Positions 53,041 to 64,000 are shown, numbered from the stretch's first letter. The stretch is DNA of 64,000 nucleotides from Tretioscincus oriximinensis (GCA_022410635.1 JAJVDF010000467.1:479289-543288); one strand, 5' to 3'. A program made the numbers and translations. The notes: generated from the letters alone by a model not told the origin.

Positions 53041-53333
53041 TTGGTTCTTCTACCCCGCTTTTCTCACCTTTCAAAGGGACTCAAAGTGGCTTACAAGAAT
53101 ATATTTTACCCGAAGGCATCCATTCTATCTTACCTATCAAGCTATGGTGGTTCCCATTCATCTACTTGCAGTCAGTTGAAATTTCTTGCAATTCATGCTT
53201 TCATATAGCTGGGTTGACTAGAGCTACAGGCTAGTGGAAGGTGCTCACCACTCCCCACGTCCCAAACAGGGCTTCGAAACCCCATCTCCCAGGCGAGAGA
53301 CGAATTCCTTAGCAACTGAGCTATCCGTGCCTG
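53041..53333 (-). mobile_element. SINE family R, nearly full length
   Basis: On the minus strand, GGATAGCTCAGTTGCTAAGG (box A) and GGGTTTCGAAGCCC lead to GGTGAGAAAAGCGGGG..AGAACCAA at the 3' end. A microsatellite tail follows. Confidence 0.85.
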
Positions 53334-53816
53334 CTATGGATAACTACTTTAAGATGCAATATCTGGCAAGTGGGATAAAAATTCACATGGTAAACAGGAT
53401 TTCTCCCAGAAGGAAGTTAAAATAGGCTCAAAATACTTTCTGTGACTGTTGCAGGAAACCCAAATAGTCATTTTCCAAAATAATGAAAACACAATGCATG
53501 AAATGATTTATAATTTGCTGCTAGCCAATGACACATCAGATTCCAGCACTTGAGCAAGAGTGGTTTCCCATAAAGACATTCTGGCATTCATCTGCTTTGG
53601 AAATTGAGATGAGGCACTGGATGGATTCTGAGGCTCTTGATGCAGACCCTATTGTTTTCTTACTGAGAAATTCAGGTGACTTCTATTTGCTTATTTTGAC
53701 TGGAACCAAGAGGGATTGAAACTTGGGACAGAAAAATGCTCCAGTAACCAAAACCATCAATTTTAACAACAAGTACAAAGCAATAATAGTTGGATCAGAG
53801 ATTCTTTGTAAATATG

Positions 53817-54232
53817 AGAAGTTGTTTTCTCTATCACACAACACAAGGACCAGAGGGCACTCCTTAAAACTGTTGGATAGAAAAGTGAGAACAGACAAAG
53901 GAAATTATTTTTTCACCCAGAGGGTCATCGGCCTGTGGAATTTACTTCCTGAAGAGGTAGTGGTAGCTAACAGCTTGGATAGTTTCAAGACAGGACTAGA
54001 AAGGTTTATGGACACCAAGGGTATAAATGGATACTAGGACGGATGTCTGGATGTTCCCCCCGGGATGGAGCGACAGGCAGGACTCCTGAGATACCATTTG
54101 CAGGGAGTCATGAACAGGAGCATATTTTGCTTTCCTCTGTTCGGACTGCCCAGGTGCATCTGGTGGGCCTCTGTGTGAGACAGAATGCTGGACTTGATGG
54201 GCTGTGGCCTGATCCAGTATGGCTTTTCTTAT
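53817..54232 (+). mobile_element. CR1-clade LINE-A, C-terminal end plus 3' UTR
   Basis: The frame 53723-54037 ends with the LINE-A block [20 protein letters not shown], then [20 protein letters not shown] and MDTKGINGY with a natural stop. It is followed by the 3' UTR to CTTATGTG near 54235. It is one of the better-preserved C-termini here. An exact copy lies at 55449-55864. Confidence 0.88.
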
Positions 54233-54596
54233 GTGTTATATGGGGTTGATAGACCTATAATAGACAGTGTTCTCACAGAACACCGTTTAACTGTAAATAA
54301 CAAAGATTGAACTGCAGAGCCATGTCCTATCTAACAGAGCAAAGTTTTATCTATCTACAGACTTACGAAGCTGCATTAGTCCAATACAGACTAATGAAGT
54401 TGGTATAATCAACTTCCACTTTAGTGAAGTTGATTATATCATCTGCAACAGTTATCCGAGGACTCAACAAACAATATTTAACTTGCTTTACTTAATGGTA
54501 ATCCTTAGAGTTGTCAGCAGCTGAACTATGTTCACAGAATGCAAAGACGTTCTCTGCTCCTGAGCTGTGAGATCCTCACTTCCCTGACTTGTGAGC

Positions 54597-54690
54597 AGGC
54601 ACGGATAGCTCAGTCACTAAGGAATCCGTCTCTCGCCTGGGAGATGGGGTTTCGAAGCCCTGTGTGGGACGTGGGGAGGGGTGAGCACCT
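54597..54690 (+). mobile_element. SINE family R, tRNA head only (cut at the N)
   Basis: GCACGGATAGCTCAGTCACT to GGGGAGGGGTGAGCACCT stops at the N. The same head continues into a full SINE at 56229, showing the cut is created by the duplication junction. Confidence 0.85.
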
Positions 54691-54691
54691 N

Positions 54692-56322
54692 TTTCTCACC
54701 TTTCAAAGGGACTCAAAGTGGCTTACAAGAATATATTTTACCCGAAGGCATCCATTCTATCTTACCTATCAAGCTATGGTGGTTCCCATTCATCTACTTG
54801 CAGTCAGTTGAAATTTCTTGCAATTCATGCTTTCATATAGCTGGGTTGACTAGAGCTACAGGCTAGTGGAAGGTGCTCACCACTCCCCACGTCCCAAACA
54901 GGGCTTCGAAACCCCATCTCCCAGGCGAGAGACGAATTCCTTAGCAACTGAGCTATCCGTGCCTGCTATGGATAACTACTTTAAGATGCAATATCTGGCA
55001 AGTGGGATAAAAATTCACATGGTAAACAGGATTTCTCCCAGAAGGAAGTTAAAATAGGCTCAAAATACTTTCTGTGACTGTTGCAGGAAACCCAAATAGT
55101 CATTTTCCAAAATAATGAAAACACAATGCATGAAATGATTTATAATTTGCTGCTAGCCAATGACACATCAGATTCCAGCACTTGAGCAAGAGTGGTTTCC
55201 CATAAAGACATTCTGGCATTCATCTGCTTTGGAAATTGAGATGAGGCACTGGATGGATTCTGAGGCTCTTGATGCAGACCCTATTGTTTTCTTACTGAGA
55301 AATTCAGGTGACTTCTATTTGCTTATTTTGACTGGAACCAAGAGGGATTGAAACTTGGGACAGAAAAATGCTCCAGTAACCAAAACCATCAATTTTAACA
55401 ACAAGTACAAAGCAATAATAGTTGGATCAGAGATTCTTTGTAAATATGAGAAGTTGTTTTCTCTATCACACAACACAAGGACCAGAGGGCACTCCTTAAA
55501 ACTGTTGGATAGAAAAGTGAGAACAGACAAAGGAAATTATTTTTTCACCCAGAGGGTCATCGGCCTGTGGAATTTACTTCCTGAAGAGGTAGTGGTAGCT
55601 AACAGCTTGGATAGTTTCAAGACAGGACTAGAAAGGTTTATGGACACCAAGGGTATAAATGGATACTAGGACGGATGTCTGGATGTTCCCCCCGGGATGG
55701 AGCGACAGGCAGGACTCCTGAGATACCATTTGCAGGGAGTCATGAACAGGAGCATATTTTGCTTTCCTCTGTTCGGACTGCCCAGGTGCATCTGGTGGGC
55801 CTCTGTGTGAGACAGAATGCTGGACTTGATGGGCTGTGGCCTGATCCAGTATGGCTTTTCTTATGTGTTATATGGGGTTGATAGACCTATAATAGACAGT
55901 GTTCTCACAGAACACCGTTTAACTGTAAATAACAAAGATTGAACTGCAGAGCCATGTCCTATCTAACAGAGCAAAGTTTTATCTATCTACAGACTTACGA
56001 AGCTGCATTAGTCCAATACAGACTAATGAAGTTGGTATAATCAACTTCCACTTTAGTGAAGTTGATTATATCATCTGCAACAGTTATCCGAGGACTCAAC
56101 AAACAATATTTAACTTGCTTTACTTAATGGTAATCCTTAGAGTTGTCAGCAGCTGAACTATGTTCACAGAATGCAAAGACGTTCTCTGCTCCTGAGCTGT
56201 GAGATCCTCACTTCCCTGACTTGTGAGCAGGCACGGATAGCTCAGTCACTAAGGAATCCGTCTCTCGCCTGGGAGATGGGGTTTCGAAGCCCTGTGTGGG
56301 ACGTGGGGAGGGGTGAGCACCT
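54692..56322. repeat. 1631-bp tandem duplication, copy 2
   Basis: This is the partner of 53060-54690. The copies show identical peptides in several frames, for example the 104-residue LINE-A frame at 55355-55669. Copy 2 alone continues into the rest of the plus SINE-R. Confidence 0.95.
55449..55864 (+). mobile_element. CR1-clade LINE-A fragment (duplicate of 53817-54232)
   Basis: It is exactly the same sequence as 53817-54232, shifted by 1632. It should not be counted as an independent insertion. Confidence 0.9.
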
Positions 56323-56530
56323 TCCACTAGCCTGTAGCTCTAGCCAACACAGCTATTCGAAAGCATGAATTGCAAGGAATTGCAACTGACTGCAAGTAGA
56401 TACATGGGAACCACCACAGCCTGGTGGGGAAGATAGAATGGAAGCCTTCGGGCAAAATATATCCTTGTAAGCCACTTTAAGTCCCTTTGAAAGGTGAGAA
56501 AAATGGGGTATAAGAACCAAGTTCTTCTTC
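56229..56530 (+). mobile_element. SINE family R, full length, plus strand
   Basis: GCACGGATAGCTCAGTCACT (box A), GGGGTTTCGAAGCCC (box B-like) and GACGTGGGGAGGGGTGAGCA lead through the body (CTTCGGGCAAAATATATCCT) to GAAAAATGGGGTATAAGAACC with a (TTC)-type tail. This is the reference copy for the family in this window. Confidence 0.85.
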
Positions 56531-56631
56531 TATTAGTAGTAAAAATTAATTCAGAAGCAGATGAAAAATTAATTCAGAAGCAGTTAAATCCCCAATCTGT
56601 CTCCAGAAGTAGATCATAAGAAACTACTACA

Positions 56632-56896
56632 TTTCTCACCTTTCAAAAGGACTCAGAGCAGCTTACAAGGGTATTTTGCCCGAAGGCTCACATTCTATCT
56701 TCCCCACCAGACTCTGGTGGTTCCCATGTATCTACTTGCAGTCAGTTGCAATTTCTTGCAGTTCATGCTTTTGAATAGCTGGGTTGCCTAGAGCTACAGG
56801 CTAGTGGAAGGTGCTCACCCCTCCCCACGTCCTACACAGGGCTTCAAAACCCCATCTCCCAGACGAGAGACGAATTCCTAAGCAACTGAGCTATAA
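56632..56896 (-). mobile_element. SINE family R, minus strand
   Basis: CTCACCTTTCAAAAGGACTC to GAATTCCTAAGCAACTGAGC is the complement of the copy at 56229. It ends at the tRNA head; one N lies close by at 56904. Confidence 0.82.
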
Positions 56897-56907
56897 GGAT
56901 TAGNCAC

Positions 56908-57515
56908 TCCCAATCTCTGTAAGTAGCTTTACACAGGTTTCTTAGTAATGATACAGAAGTAGTTTGCTAATCCATTATTCTAGGGAGAGTCTGGAGGTTG
57001 AACTAGCAAGCCTGTCCTTCCCTGGTAGTTTGTCTACTATTGCAGTTTCGGATTAGCTAGCTCAATAGTAGGGCAAACTATTGGAGAGTTTCCAGTTGAA
57101 TCTGTAGCATCATTCTAGGATGAAGCAGTGGCAAACTACTTCTCTTTCACTGGCATGAAACCAGCATAGATGAAGCTCAACAGTAGAATAATCGGCCTGA
57201 GAAGCATAGGTTGTTAATTCAGTCTCCATCCCCAGATGTGCTTCTTCTTGGGAATAATGTAGATATGCTTTGCTATGACCTACTTCTGGAGATAGACTGG
57301 GGAGTTACTGGAAATCCTCTGCTCCTGAATTAGTTTTAACTACTAATGAGGTGAAACTACTCCCAGACTCCATAAATAACTTTACTTAGGTTTCCTGCCA
57401 ATAATATAGAAGTAGCTTGCCATTCCCTTGTTCTGGGGAGAAGTTGGAGATTGAATGGGCATNCCTGTACTTCTCTGGTAGTCTGTCCATCATTGCAGTC
57501 TTGGACTGGCTGAAA
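56908..57515. repeat. Diverged direct repeat of about 150 bp (56908-57070 and 57364-57515)
   Basis: CACTCCCAATCTCTGTAAGTAGCTTTAC..TTGAACTAGCAAGCCTGTCC recurs as TACTCCCAGACTCCATAAATAACTTTAC..TTGAATGGGCATNCCTGTAC. TCTGTCTCCAGAAGTAGATC (56598) reappears inverted at 57280. The class is unknown. Confidence 0.55.
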
Positions 57516-57519
57516 CTCA

Positions 57520-60064
57520 GTATATAATATCTAGGCCATTTCTCAGAGTGCCAAAATATCTTGTCACTTCACTGTTGTTTTCTCTCTCTTTTTGAAAATG
57601 GACTGAAATTGGTCTTCCTACTATTAATCACTTTGTTGGTGACTCCTCTCCTTCAGTGGGCCCTGGTCACACATTTTAATCCACCTTCAGTCCATTTCCA
57701 GAAGAGAATAATGAATCAGGAAAGTGAATGGTAATTTTCTTTCATTTGGGGGAAAACAATGAACTGGAAGAAGGGATTTGTTAAGTACTGAATGTAAAAT
57801 AAAGTGTGTTAGTGTGGAGTTTGAATCAAACTGTATGCCATTGGAAGTTAACAGTTGTGTGTAAGAATTAGTAAGTGATTAGTGGGAAGAATAGAGTGTA
57901 AAGCTGGGCATATGGGAGTGACTCCATTATCCAAATAACTGGGTTAAATATAACAACTGCTGTCCTTTGGTTGATACCATGTTCTCCAAAAAATATTAAT
58001 GAAGCAAGTCATATTAATAGTTTGTCTTAACCACACACACATACCAGAAACCCTGAAGAGATATTAAGGCGCGAGTGTCAACATACTGCCAAAAATTGAC
58101 ACCCATTGGCTGAAGGGCCTGGGTCACTGTATAAAAAGGTGGCATTTTGGCCAGCAAGCCACTCTGGTTCTAAATCACTTCCACAGCTGGTGGTGTGGTT
58201 TTTCCAAGGCGTAATCTGGTTTCACATAGGTAGTCTCAACTAATATTTTCTTTCTAAATCACTGGGAACTTATACTATTATATATGTAGTTTTTTCCACA
58301 CTTATCTTCAGAGAATGACAACTGGACTCCACTGAGGGAAATATTTCCTTCTTTTTGCATTTCCTTGGACACAGAAGCATTCCTGCTCCTAGCCTAAGAG
58401 CAGGAAGTGCAAAGGCTGCATTCATAGTCTTTCTTTAGTCTACATACCTGGCTGCCCTTTCCTCACTACAGTTGGGTGGCATGTAGAACACAGAAAGGCA
58501 CTTCCTGCAGAACAATTTTCACAGTGGATTACTTAAAAGTAGATCAAAAATGTTTGTTGATGGGATGATTGAAAAAAATAGTGAAGCTATTAGCAATGCA
58601 AATGCTGTGTTCTTGCTAATCACTTGGACTGGTCTTCAGTACAAGTATGGAAATTTCCATATATTTGGTTGACTTAGTTTTTGAATAATGCACAGTGTGT
58701 TTAAGTTCAGTTAATTTTGGAGCCAGATTTCTAGCACAAATAATTTAACTGTGCAGTTGAATGTGGATGCAAAGCCCACTGAAAAAATGCCAGTTCTTGA
58801 TTCCCAGTGAGTTCTAATAACACTTTTTGGACATGATTGGTAACAAACCTGCTGTTCTGTTATAAAGGATCTCAAATGCCTTCACTGAAACAAGCTGCTC
58901 ATAAATTCTTTCTACCCCACTGTTTTCTACTACTGTTTTTCAGTCATGGATTCCCCTAATGTATGTCAGTCAACTCTTTCATTTCACTCCTTACTATTCA
59001 GCTTTAAATAGATGTTGAATTGAATCTCCATCGAGAATTCTGTCTCTTCTTCTCATTGGTCCACTTCTTCCTTCACACATTAGTCTATTTCATTATGGGG
59101 TTTGAAACTGACCTGAAGAGTGCTTGCCTAGTCCAACAACAATGAAGTGTTCTGTATGATTGATAAGTTAAGGAACGGTGTAAATCTGCTCCATTCAGAT
59201 ACACAGAAAATAACTGAATTGAACAGGTGAGCACTGGGGAAGACTACATGCATTTTGTACTGTAATAATCTCAGCAACACATAAATATTGCTTCCTAGGC
59301 AGTTTGCTCTCCCACTGAGCTGCAGCAACAGCAGACTCCATAGTCTTCTTTTTGCAGTTTTCATGGCAGAGAAAAGAAGTGGCTTATCCTTACCTGTTTC
59401 CCTGGAAAGCCTGGGCATCCAAACACAAGTCCTTCTAGTTAGTTTAATCTGCCACTGACCTGCCGCCTGTGACGATACTTGCAGTTTTGTTTTGCCCATC
59501 TCACACACCCTTGTTATTATTTTCAATATACAATGGGGATTATGAGAATGCTTATTATGGTTTTGAAAGAGCTTGTCTACTCTCAGATGTCTTCTACACT
59601 TCTAAAAGTGCAGTGAAGCTCAATTAAAACATAGGCGTGATCAAGGATCAAACTTTAATCTACTGCCACTGCTGGAAACAGTTGCATTTCCTGCTCACAA
59701 CAGGCTTTTCCACTAGTATATAACGGATTTTGTGTTTTATTCTCAGATACAAAGTTTTAAATACTTTGATTTATATGCTCTCTGACAGGCTATTATTCAC
59801 TTTTCCAGTCTTCAATTTTAATATTTCCTATCTCAGATCAGGCGGCATATGCATGGGGGAATTTTATGGATGGTGAACACCACAGAAGTGGTGTACCATG
59901 AAAAGGACTTTCTCAGCAACATCAAAACCCAGTGTTTTTTTCAAGACCCTTCAGAGGCAGTTGCTGGGGTGCATGGAGCTATCTGAAATATGAATTCTCT
60001 ATTGCACTCAAGTATTAGCTTATTTCATTGTGTGATGGGTTGTGCATTTGTGTATTTTGGAACA
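57520..60064. other. No gene recognised
   Basis: Upstream flank of BRINP2. The only notable items are a CCAAT/TATA-like pair near 58105-58140 (plus strand) and a copy of a dispersed palindromic repeat near 58365-58530. The 132-codon minus frame at 59128-59526 has no recognisable domain. Confidence 0.55.
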
Positions 60065-60072
60065 TGTTGAGG

Positions 60073-60674
60073 TAGGGCTGCCATATTTTGGCAGCCCAAA
60101 ACTGGGACGGGGATGGGGTGGGGGTGCGTACACACGCACACACACGCGGACAAACGGACGCTTGTCATGAGACAGGCAGAACCTCTCTTCTGCCTGTCTC
60201 ACCACAAGCATCTGTGTGTGTGTGCGTGTGTGTGTGCATAGCTCCTCCAATGCTGGAGGCGGGGTCTCGCGCCTGCTGTCAGGCAAAGCGCGCCAACTCG
60301 CCTCCAGCGGAAGAAAAACACCAAGTTAGTGACAGAAAACAGAGCTGTCCTCCTGTCCCAAAACCCAGGCGTTTTTGCTCTGCTGGAGGGGAGTTGTCGC
60401 GCTTTGCCTGACAACAGGCGCGAAGCCCTGCCCCCAGCATTGGAGCATCTACGGCACACTCCGAGGTTCCTTCCAGCACCCCAAAAAGCATTGCCGGGCT
60501 GCAGCCGTCAGCTCTGATGGCTCCTTTTCCTTTAAAATTCTGCATTTTTATATTCCCTGATGCAGCATCGGGGAATGTAAAAATCCGGGATTTTATCTTA
60601 AAACCCGGATGGGACTATATTTTAGTCCCCCAAACCGGGATTGTCCCACCTTCCCAGGACATATGGCAACCCTA
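60073..60674. mobile_element. Non-autonomous hAT element, family T (602 bp, longest copy)
   Basis: It starts TAGGGCTGCCATA and ends TATGGCAACCCTA. The flanks TGTTGAGG (60065-60072) and TATTGAGG (60675-60682) are an 8-bp duplication with one change. It lies in the opposite orientation to the copies at 15740 and 19104, carries a GT-rich stretch near 60210, and sits upstream of BRINP2. Confidence 0.9.
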
Positions 60675-61439
60675 TATTGAGGATAATTTTGAAACTCTTA
60701 CATAGAGGTTGACACACAGCTTTCAAAAACTGTTGTGCTTGACCCTACTATGATGTAGCTGATATGAAATATGAGAAAAAGCCTGGGTGGAAATGGGTGA
60801 GATATCAGTTGTGTGGACAAAACAGCAATGCTGTCTTCATACTGCTGTACAGAATGGACAACATTCCTGCATTTGTGATGCAGATAGAATTTGCACTCTG
60901 ACTGGGTAAAGTCCAAGCAATTAACAGGAAAAGCACAATCACCTTGCTAATCATTCCAAAAATATTCTTAAACTTGGTTTGTGTGGGCTTTTAAGCACTC
61001 CACAATAATTCCTGCACTTTGGAAACATTCCTGCAAGAAGCACAGATGTTGAATTTTACGTGACATGATATGGTTTCATTTAATTACACTGAGGGGAGGC
61101 AGTCAACCAAAGAAAAGGTTAAATATAGAAATGTTTCTGCTTGGGCAAGTATGAAAGGCAGGAAACCTTTTCCCCAGCCAGTAGATAGGAGAGGTTCACG
61201 GAGATCATCCTTTAAAGTTAACAGTGAAAAAGGCCTTGCTCTTATCTGACAAAAATCTAACCTCTGAGGCTCAAGAGATCTGGCTATTCTGTGTCAGTCC
61301 CAAGCTCTCTCTTTCTCTTGCTCCTTTTTTTGCACAAAACTAAAAAATTGATCACCTTTTGCAAGACCAGGTTAAACGAACTAATGAAAAATGAATGACT
61401 TCATAGAAGCGAAGATTCTGTTTCCATTTTTATTACAGT

Positions 61440-61920
61440 TGAACTTTCCCCTTGCTCTCTCATATTGATGTCCCTTTGAATCCTGATTTCTGGATTTTTG
61501 GCAGACTATCTGCTCCAAATTTACCATTGGGTGTTTACTACTTTATTAAGTACTCTATCTTCGCCGCACATTTGGTCATTGCAAAGGGATGGGAAGATGC
61601 TTCAATTTGGACCTCAAGAGAATGGCTTATATAGTTATTGAGTTTTATGAAATTTTGACCTTATATTAGAAAACAGATTAAGACATATTGGTGTACAATT
61701 GCATCATCCATGGTTCTTAAAATGGCAGGTGCTTATCGTGTATGCAGTATCCCTGCAAGATCAATTTGTTTATAATGCCGTTACATCCTACATGGAATTG
61801 AAACTGTTTATCTAACTGTATGATTTTCCTTCCTGTTTGTTTTGAGGGTGGGGGAGGGTAAGGATGTTTTTGTTACTGTATTATGTTTTGTGTTGTTTAT
61901 CTTAAAATAATTAAAAAAAA
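61440..61920 (+). mobile_element. L1 LINE 3' end with A tail
   Basis: HLVIAKGWEDASIWTSREWL (61567-61630) matches the L1 ORF2 C-terminal motif seen at 47500 ([19 protein letters not shown]). A T/G-rich 3' UTR with GGGTGGGGGAGGGTAAGG and an A-tail (AATAATTAAAAAAAAA) follow. Confidence 0.75.
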
Positions 61921-62014
61921 AGGTTCATTTCTCTAAAATCCTTTATTTTGCAAAAAAATGGAAGAAAGCAAGAGCAGTAATGAATGTGTCTTTAAGGAGT
62001 GTTACCATCTAGAA

Positions 62015-62321
62015 CAGTGATAGCTACCCTATGGGAAGCATGTCAAAGGTGACTTGCCAAGATATTTTGGGTGACATGCTGCTGCCCTGCTAAAGTTTTA
62101 AGAATTAATTTTTTTAATTAAAAAAATGGAGGGGAAATGAGGAAAAAAGTGAAATTTAGAAATTAAAAAAAGTCACCAATGTTTTTGCCTCTCTAATAAA
62201 TATAAATATCGAGCTACAAATATAAAATTATGGCTATTCCTAGATGTGACATGGCACCCAAGTTAAGCTAGGGTTTATTTACGAATTTTGACACACTGAG
62301 CTCAAAAGGTCACCATCACTG
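62015..62321. mobile_element. Possible hAT relic with CAGTGAT ends
   Basis: CAGTGATAGCTACC at the left and GGTCACCATCACTG at the right are imperfect inverted ends, with GTGACATGCTGCTG-like interior of a widespread hAT family. I see no convincing 8-bp duplication. Confidence 0.5.
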
Positions 62322-63629
62322 ATATACCCGTAGAATGTTGGCATTCTAAGCCCTGGTCACACTTTCAGTCCACTTTGAGAATGGAAAAGCACAGAAACTA
62401 ATAATAACTTATTTTCACAGTATTCAAGCTAAAGACCTTCCTTCCCAAATTAGGTCCTGATCACAAATTTACTTTTAAATCTTCTTTAGTTCTAAAGAAT
62501 TAGCTTAATTTTTTTTAAAAAAAACTAAACCTGAAAACATTCTTATTGGGAAACAGTCCAAGCAGCAGAAACAGCATTCATGGTGCTAATTGCATCACAG
62601 TTCTGTTGTAGGATCCTTACATTTGACACTCCAAAATACAGGAACTCCCCATTCCTCCCCTCTTTTCCTCCCACCCACCCATCCAAAACGCTTTCTCCCC
62701 TCAGTCTTGGTAGCTGTATGAGAATCTCATGCAGTCTCTGATATGACATCCCCTAACACGTGATCTGAGATCATGTGGAGGGATGTCCGAGAATTTTTGC
62801 CTTAGCCTGGGCAGAGCCATTTTACTGGAAATGACATCATTTTACTTCTGAGAAATGGCAGGATCACTTCCTGTCCCACCCACGAAGTAATATCATAAAA
62901 CTCCATGCGCGCTTTGCGTGCAAGATAAATCTAGTCTGTTTGAGATTTTTGGGCTCCCTGCCAGATATTTTCAATCTGGGAGCTCCCATCATTGAGGCCA
63001 CCCCCTTCTCCAGTTAATTCACACCTATTAGTGTGCAGTTTTATAACTGATTATAATTCAGCAAAAGGAATTAGTACAGCCATGTTATTATGACAATGAA
63101 TAGTTTCTTTCTCTCTTTATGCTTCTCTAACTAACAAGCTTGCATCTGGGTGTAAAAAGCAAGGGCAGTCACATACGAATTCTTCCAAAACAAGGGCTGT
63201 TGCTTGCGAATATACACCCCTGTGCCACACTTCTCTGTGAGCTCCAAAATAAATTAGGAAAATAGCATCAAAAGATGGAATAATTTCTTAAAAATTGTCA
63301 GAGGTGGAAGATCACATCACTTTTGGGAGAAGGAAAGAGGTATGGGATAATTTGTTAACATTTTAACTTGGATTACGTATTGGATTGCCCAAGTACAGGT
63401 TGCCCTGATTGTAACTGATATGGATGGTTCCTTTGCAACCCCAATGTAGGATTGGTGCTGGTGGGGATCTTATTCTCTTCTAGCCCCAAGGCTCACATCC
63501 TATGTTTCATCTCCACATTTTGAGCTGAAAGTAAAGTTCAATTTTCATAGATCAGAATGACTGCTGGATATCACAAATTAGTCCTGTAGGGTCCAGGGAA
63601 CTAAATCGCCAAAGATCTGTGTATCGTTA
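62322..63629. other. No gene recognised
   Basis: Intergenic. One imperfect hairpin, GACATCCC..GGGATGTC, lies near 62746-62788. No conserved coding signal was seen. Confidence 0.6.
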
Positions 63630-64000
63630 TCTTTTTTTTTTTTATTGTTTTTTATATTTTATCACAGAAAACAAAATTCAACATAAACAAGATAGTAATG
63701 TTTTTGAGTACAGCAGTTACATTATTTACATTGTTAGTTGTCAAAGATGATTTATCTCTATAATTCTGCTGTGAGTTATGTTCTCATATACATATCTTTG
63801 TTCAATCCCCACCCCCTCACCCTCCTCCCCTATTTTTGCCCTCTCCTCATCCCTCCCTCCTTTTTCCTTCCCTCCCTCCCTCCCTCCCCCTTCTCTTCCT
63901 TATTGTGTTTTTGTGGGTTATAGTGAAAATATTAGTTCTATTCTATTTTTTCTTGCCTGTTGAGTCGTATTGCAAATTAAGTAATCTTTGATTCGTTTCC
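63630..64000 (-). mobile_element. Probable L1 3' UTR, minus strand (truncated by window end)
   Basis: A T-run (complement of an A tail) at 63632-63646 is followed by TTTTTTATATTTTATCACAG and a C/T-rich stretch with TCCCCACCCCCTCACCC, mirroring the GGGTGGGGGAGGG element in the L1 3' UTR at 61845. Confidence 0.45.

Larger units (their letters stand above)
53060..54690. repeat. 1631-bp tandem duplication, copy 1
   Basis: It repeats at 54692-56322 at a constant offset of 1632 bases with no difference in the parts I compared. It includes a minus SINE-R, unique-looking sequence, a LINE-A fragment and the head of a plus SINE-R. A single N (54691) separates the copies. Confidence 0.95.

Noticed and set aside
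52666..53208. 180-codon frame with poly-Asn and poly-Lys
   Set aside because: It crosses (AAT)n and (AAAAAG)n microsatellites and the antisense of a SINE; not a gene.
54597..54690. tRNA-like sequence (GATAGCTCAGT.. GGTTTCGAAGCC)
   Set aside because: It is the head of SINE family R, repeated in several copies with a non-tRNA body; not a functional tRNA gene.
59128..59526. 132-codon minus frame upstream of BRINP2
   Set aside because: No motif or start context; considered as a BRINP2 5' exon, but no supporting splice arrangement was found.

Overview
The window reads as squamate-reptile (lizard or snake) nuclear DNA. It is AT-rich, intron-bearing and densely packed with mobile elements. Its repeats include tRNA-derived SINEs with the Sauria-SINE layout, several L1 copies, CR1-clade LINEs, an L3-like LINE with an (ATTCT)n tail, short hAT elements with perfect 8-bp target-site duplications, and scraps of Ty3/gypsy and Ty1/copia elements. 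No bacterial, plasmid, phage or CRISPR content is visible. I cannot name the species.

One conserved protein gene dominates: BRINP2 (FAM5B), on the minus strand from 52277 (ATG) to 13638 (stop). I traced seven coding exons: 52012-52277, 41591-41781, 39719-39915, 33788-33893, 18750-18986, 17621-17843 and 13638-14751. Every junction has GT..AG and the phases agree. The exons total 2334 bases, which is exactly 777 codons plus a stop, close to the roughly 780 residues I recall for mammalian BRINP2. The protein has a signal peptide, a MACPF-type core with the YGTHF signature, Cys-rich EGF-like segments and a conserved C-terminal region. It is a secreted or ER-luminal neural protein.

Layout. 0-13 kb lies downstream of BRINP2 and holds a Sauria-type SINE, a solo LTR, L1 and CR1 fragments, and a small plus-strand ORF at 11968-12486 with three CxxC pairs, sitting just behind a 70-bp-arm palindrome. 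13.6-52.3 kb is BRINP2. Its introns are filled with nested elements: an L1 split by a hAT element (14.8-16.4 kb), L1 split by three other LINEs (21.8-26.9 kb), copia scraps (27.6-28.1 kb), a CR1-clade LINE with reverse-transcriptase remains (28.7-30.1 kb), gypsy pol (31.7-33.0 kb), gypsy gag-pro on the opposite strand (35.8-36.8 kb), a G-rich minisatellite (38.9-39.1 kb), a GC-rich islet (42.5-42.9 kb), and L1 with three hAT-like inserts and an antisense L1 (43.6-48.2 kb). 52.3-64 kb lies upstream of the first coding exon and contains an apparently exact 1631-bp tandem duplication with a single N at the junction (probably an assembly artefact), more SINEs, a third copy of the GC-rich hAT element and L1 3' ends.

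I found no clear new multi-gene system. The best candidates for something under-described are the Cys-rich ORF with its adjacent palindrome (11.65-12.49 kb), the dispersed palindromic repeat seen at five sites, and the GC-rich TATA-bearing islet in BRINP2 intron 1.
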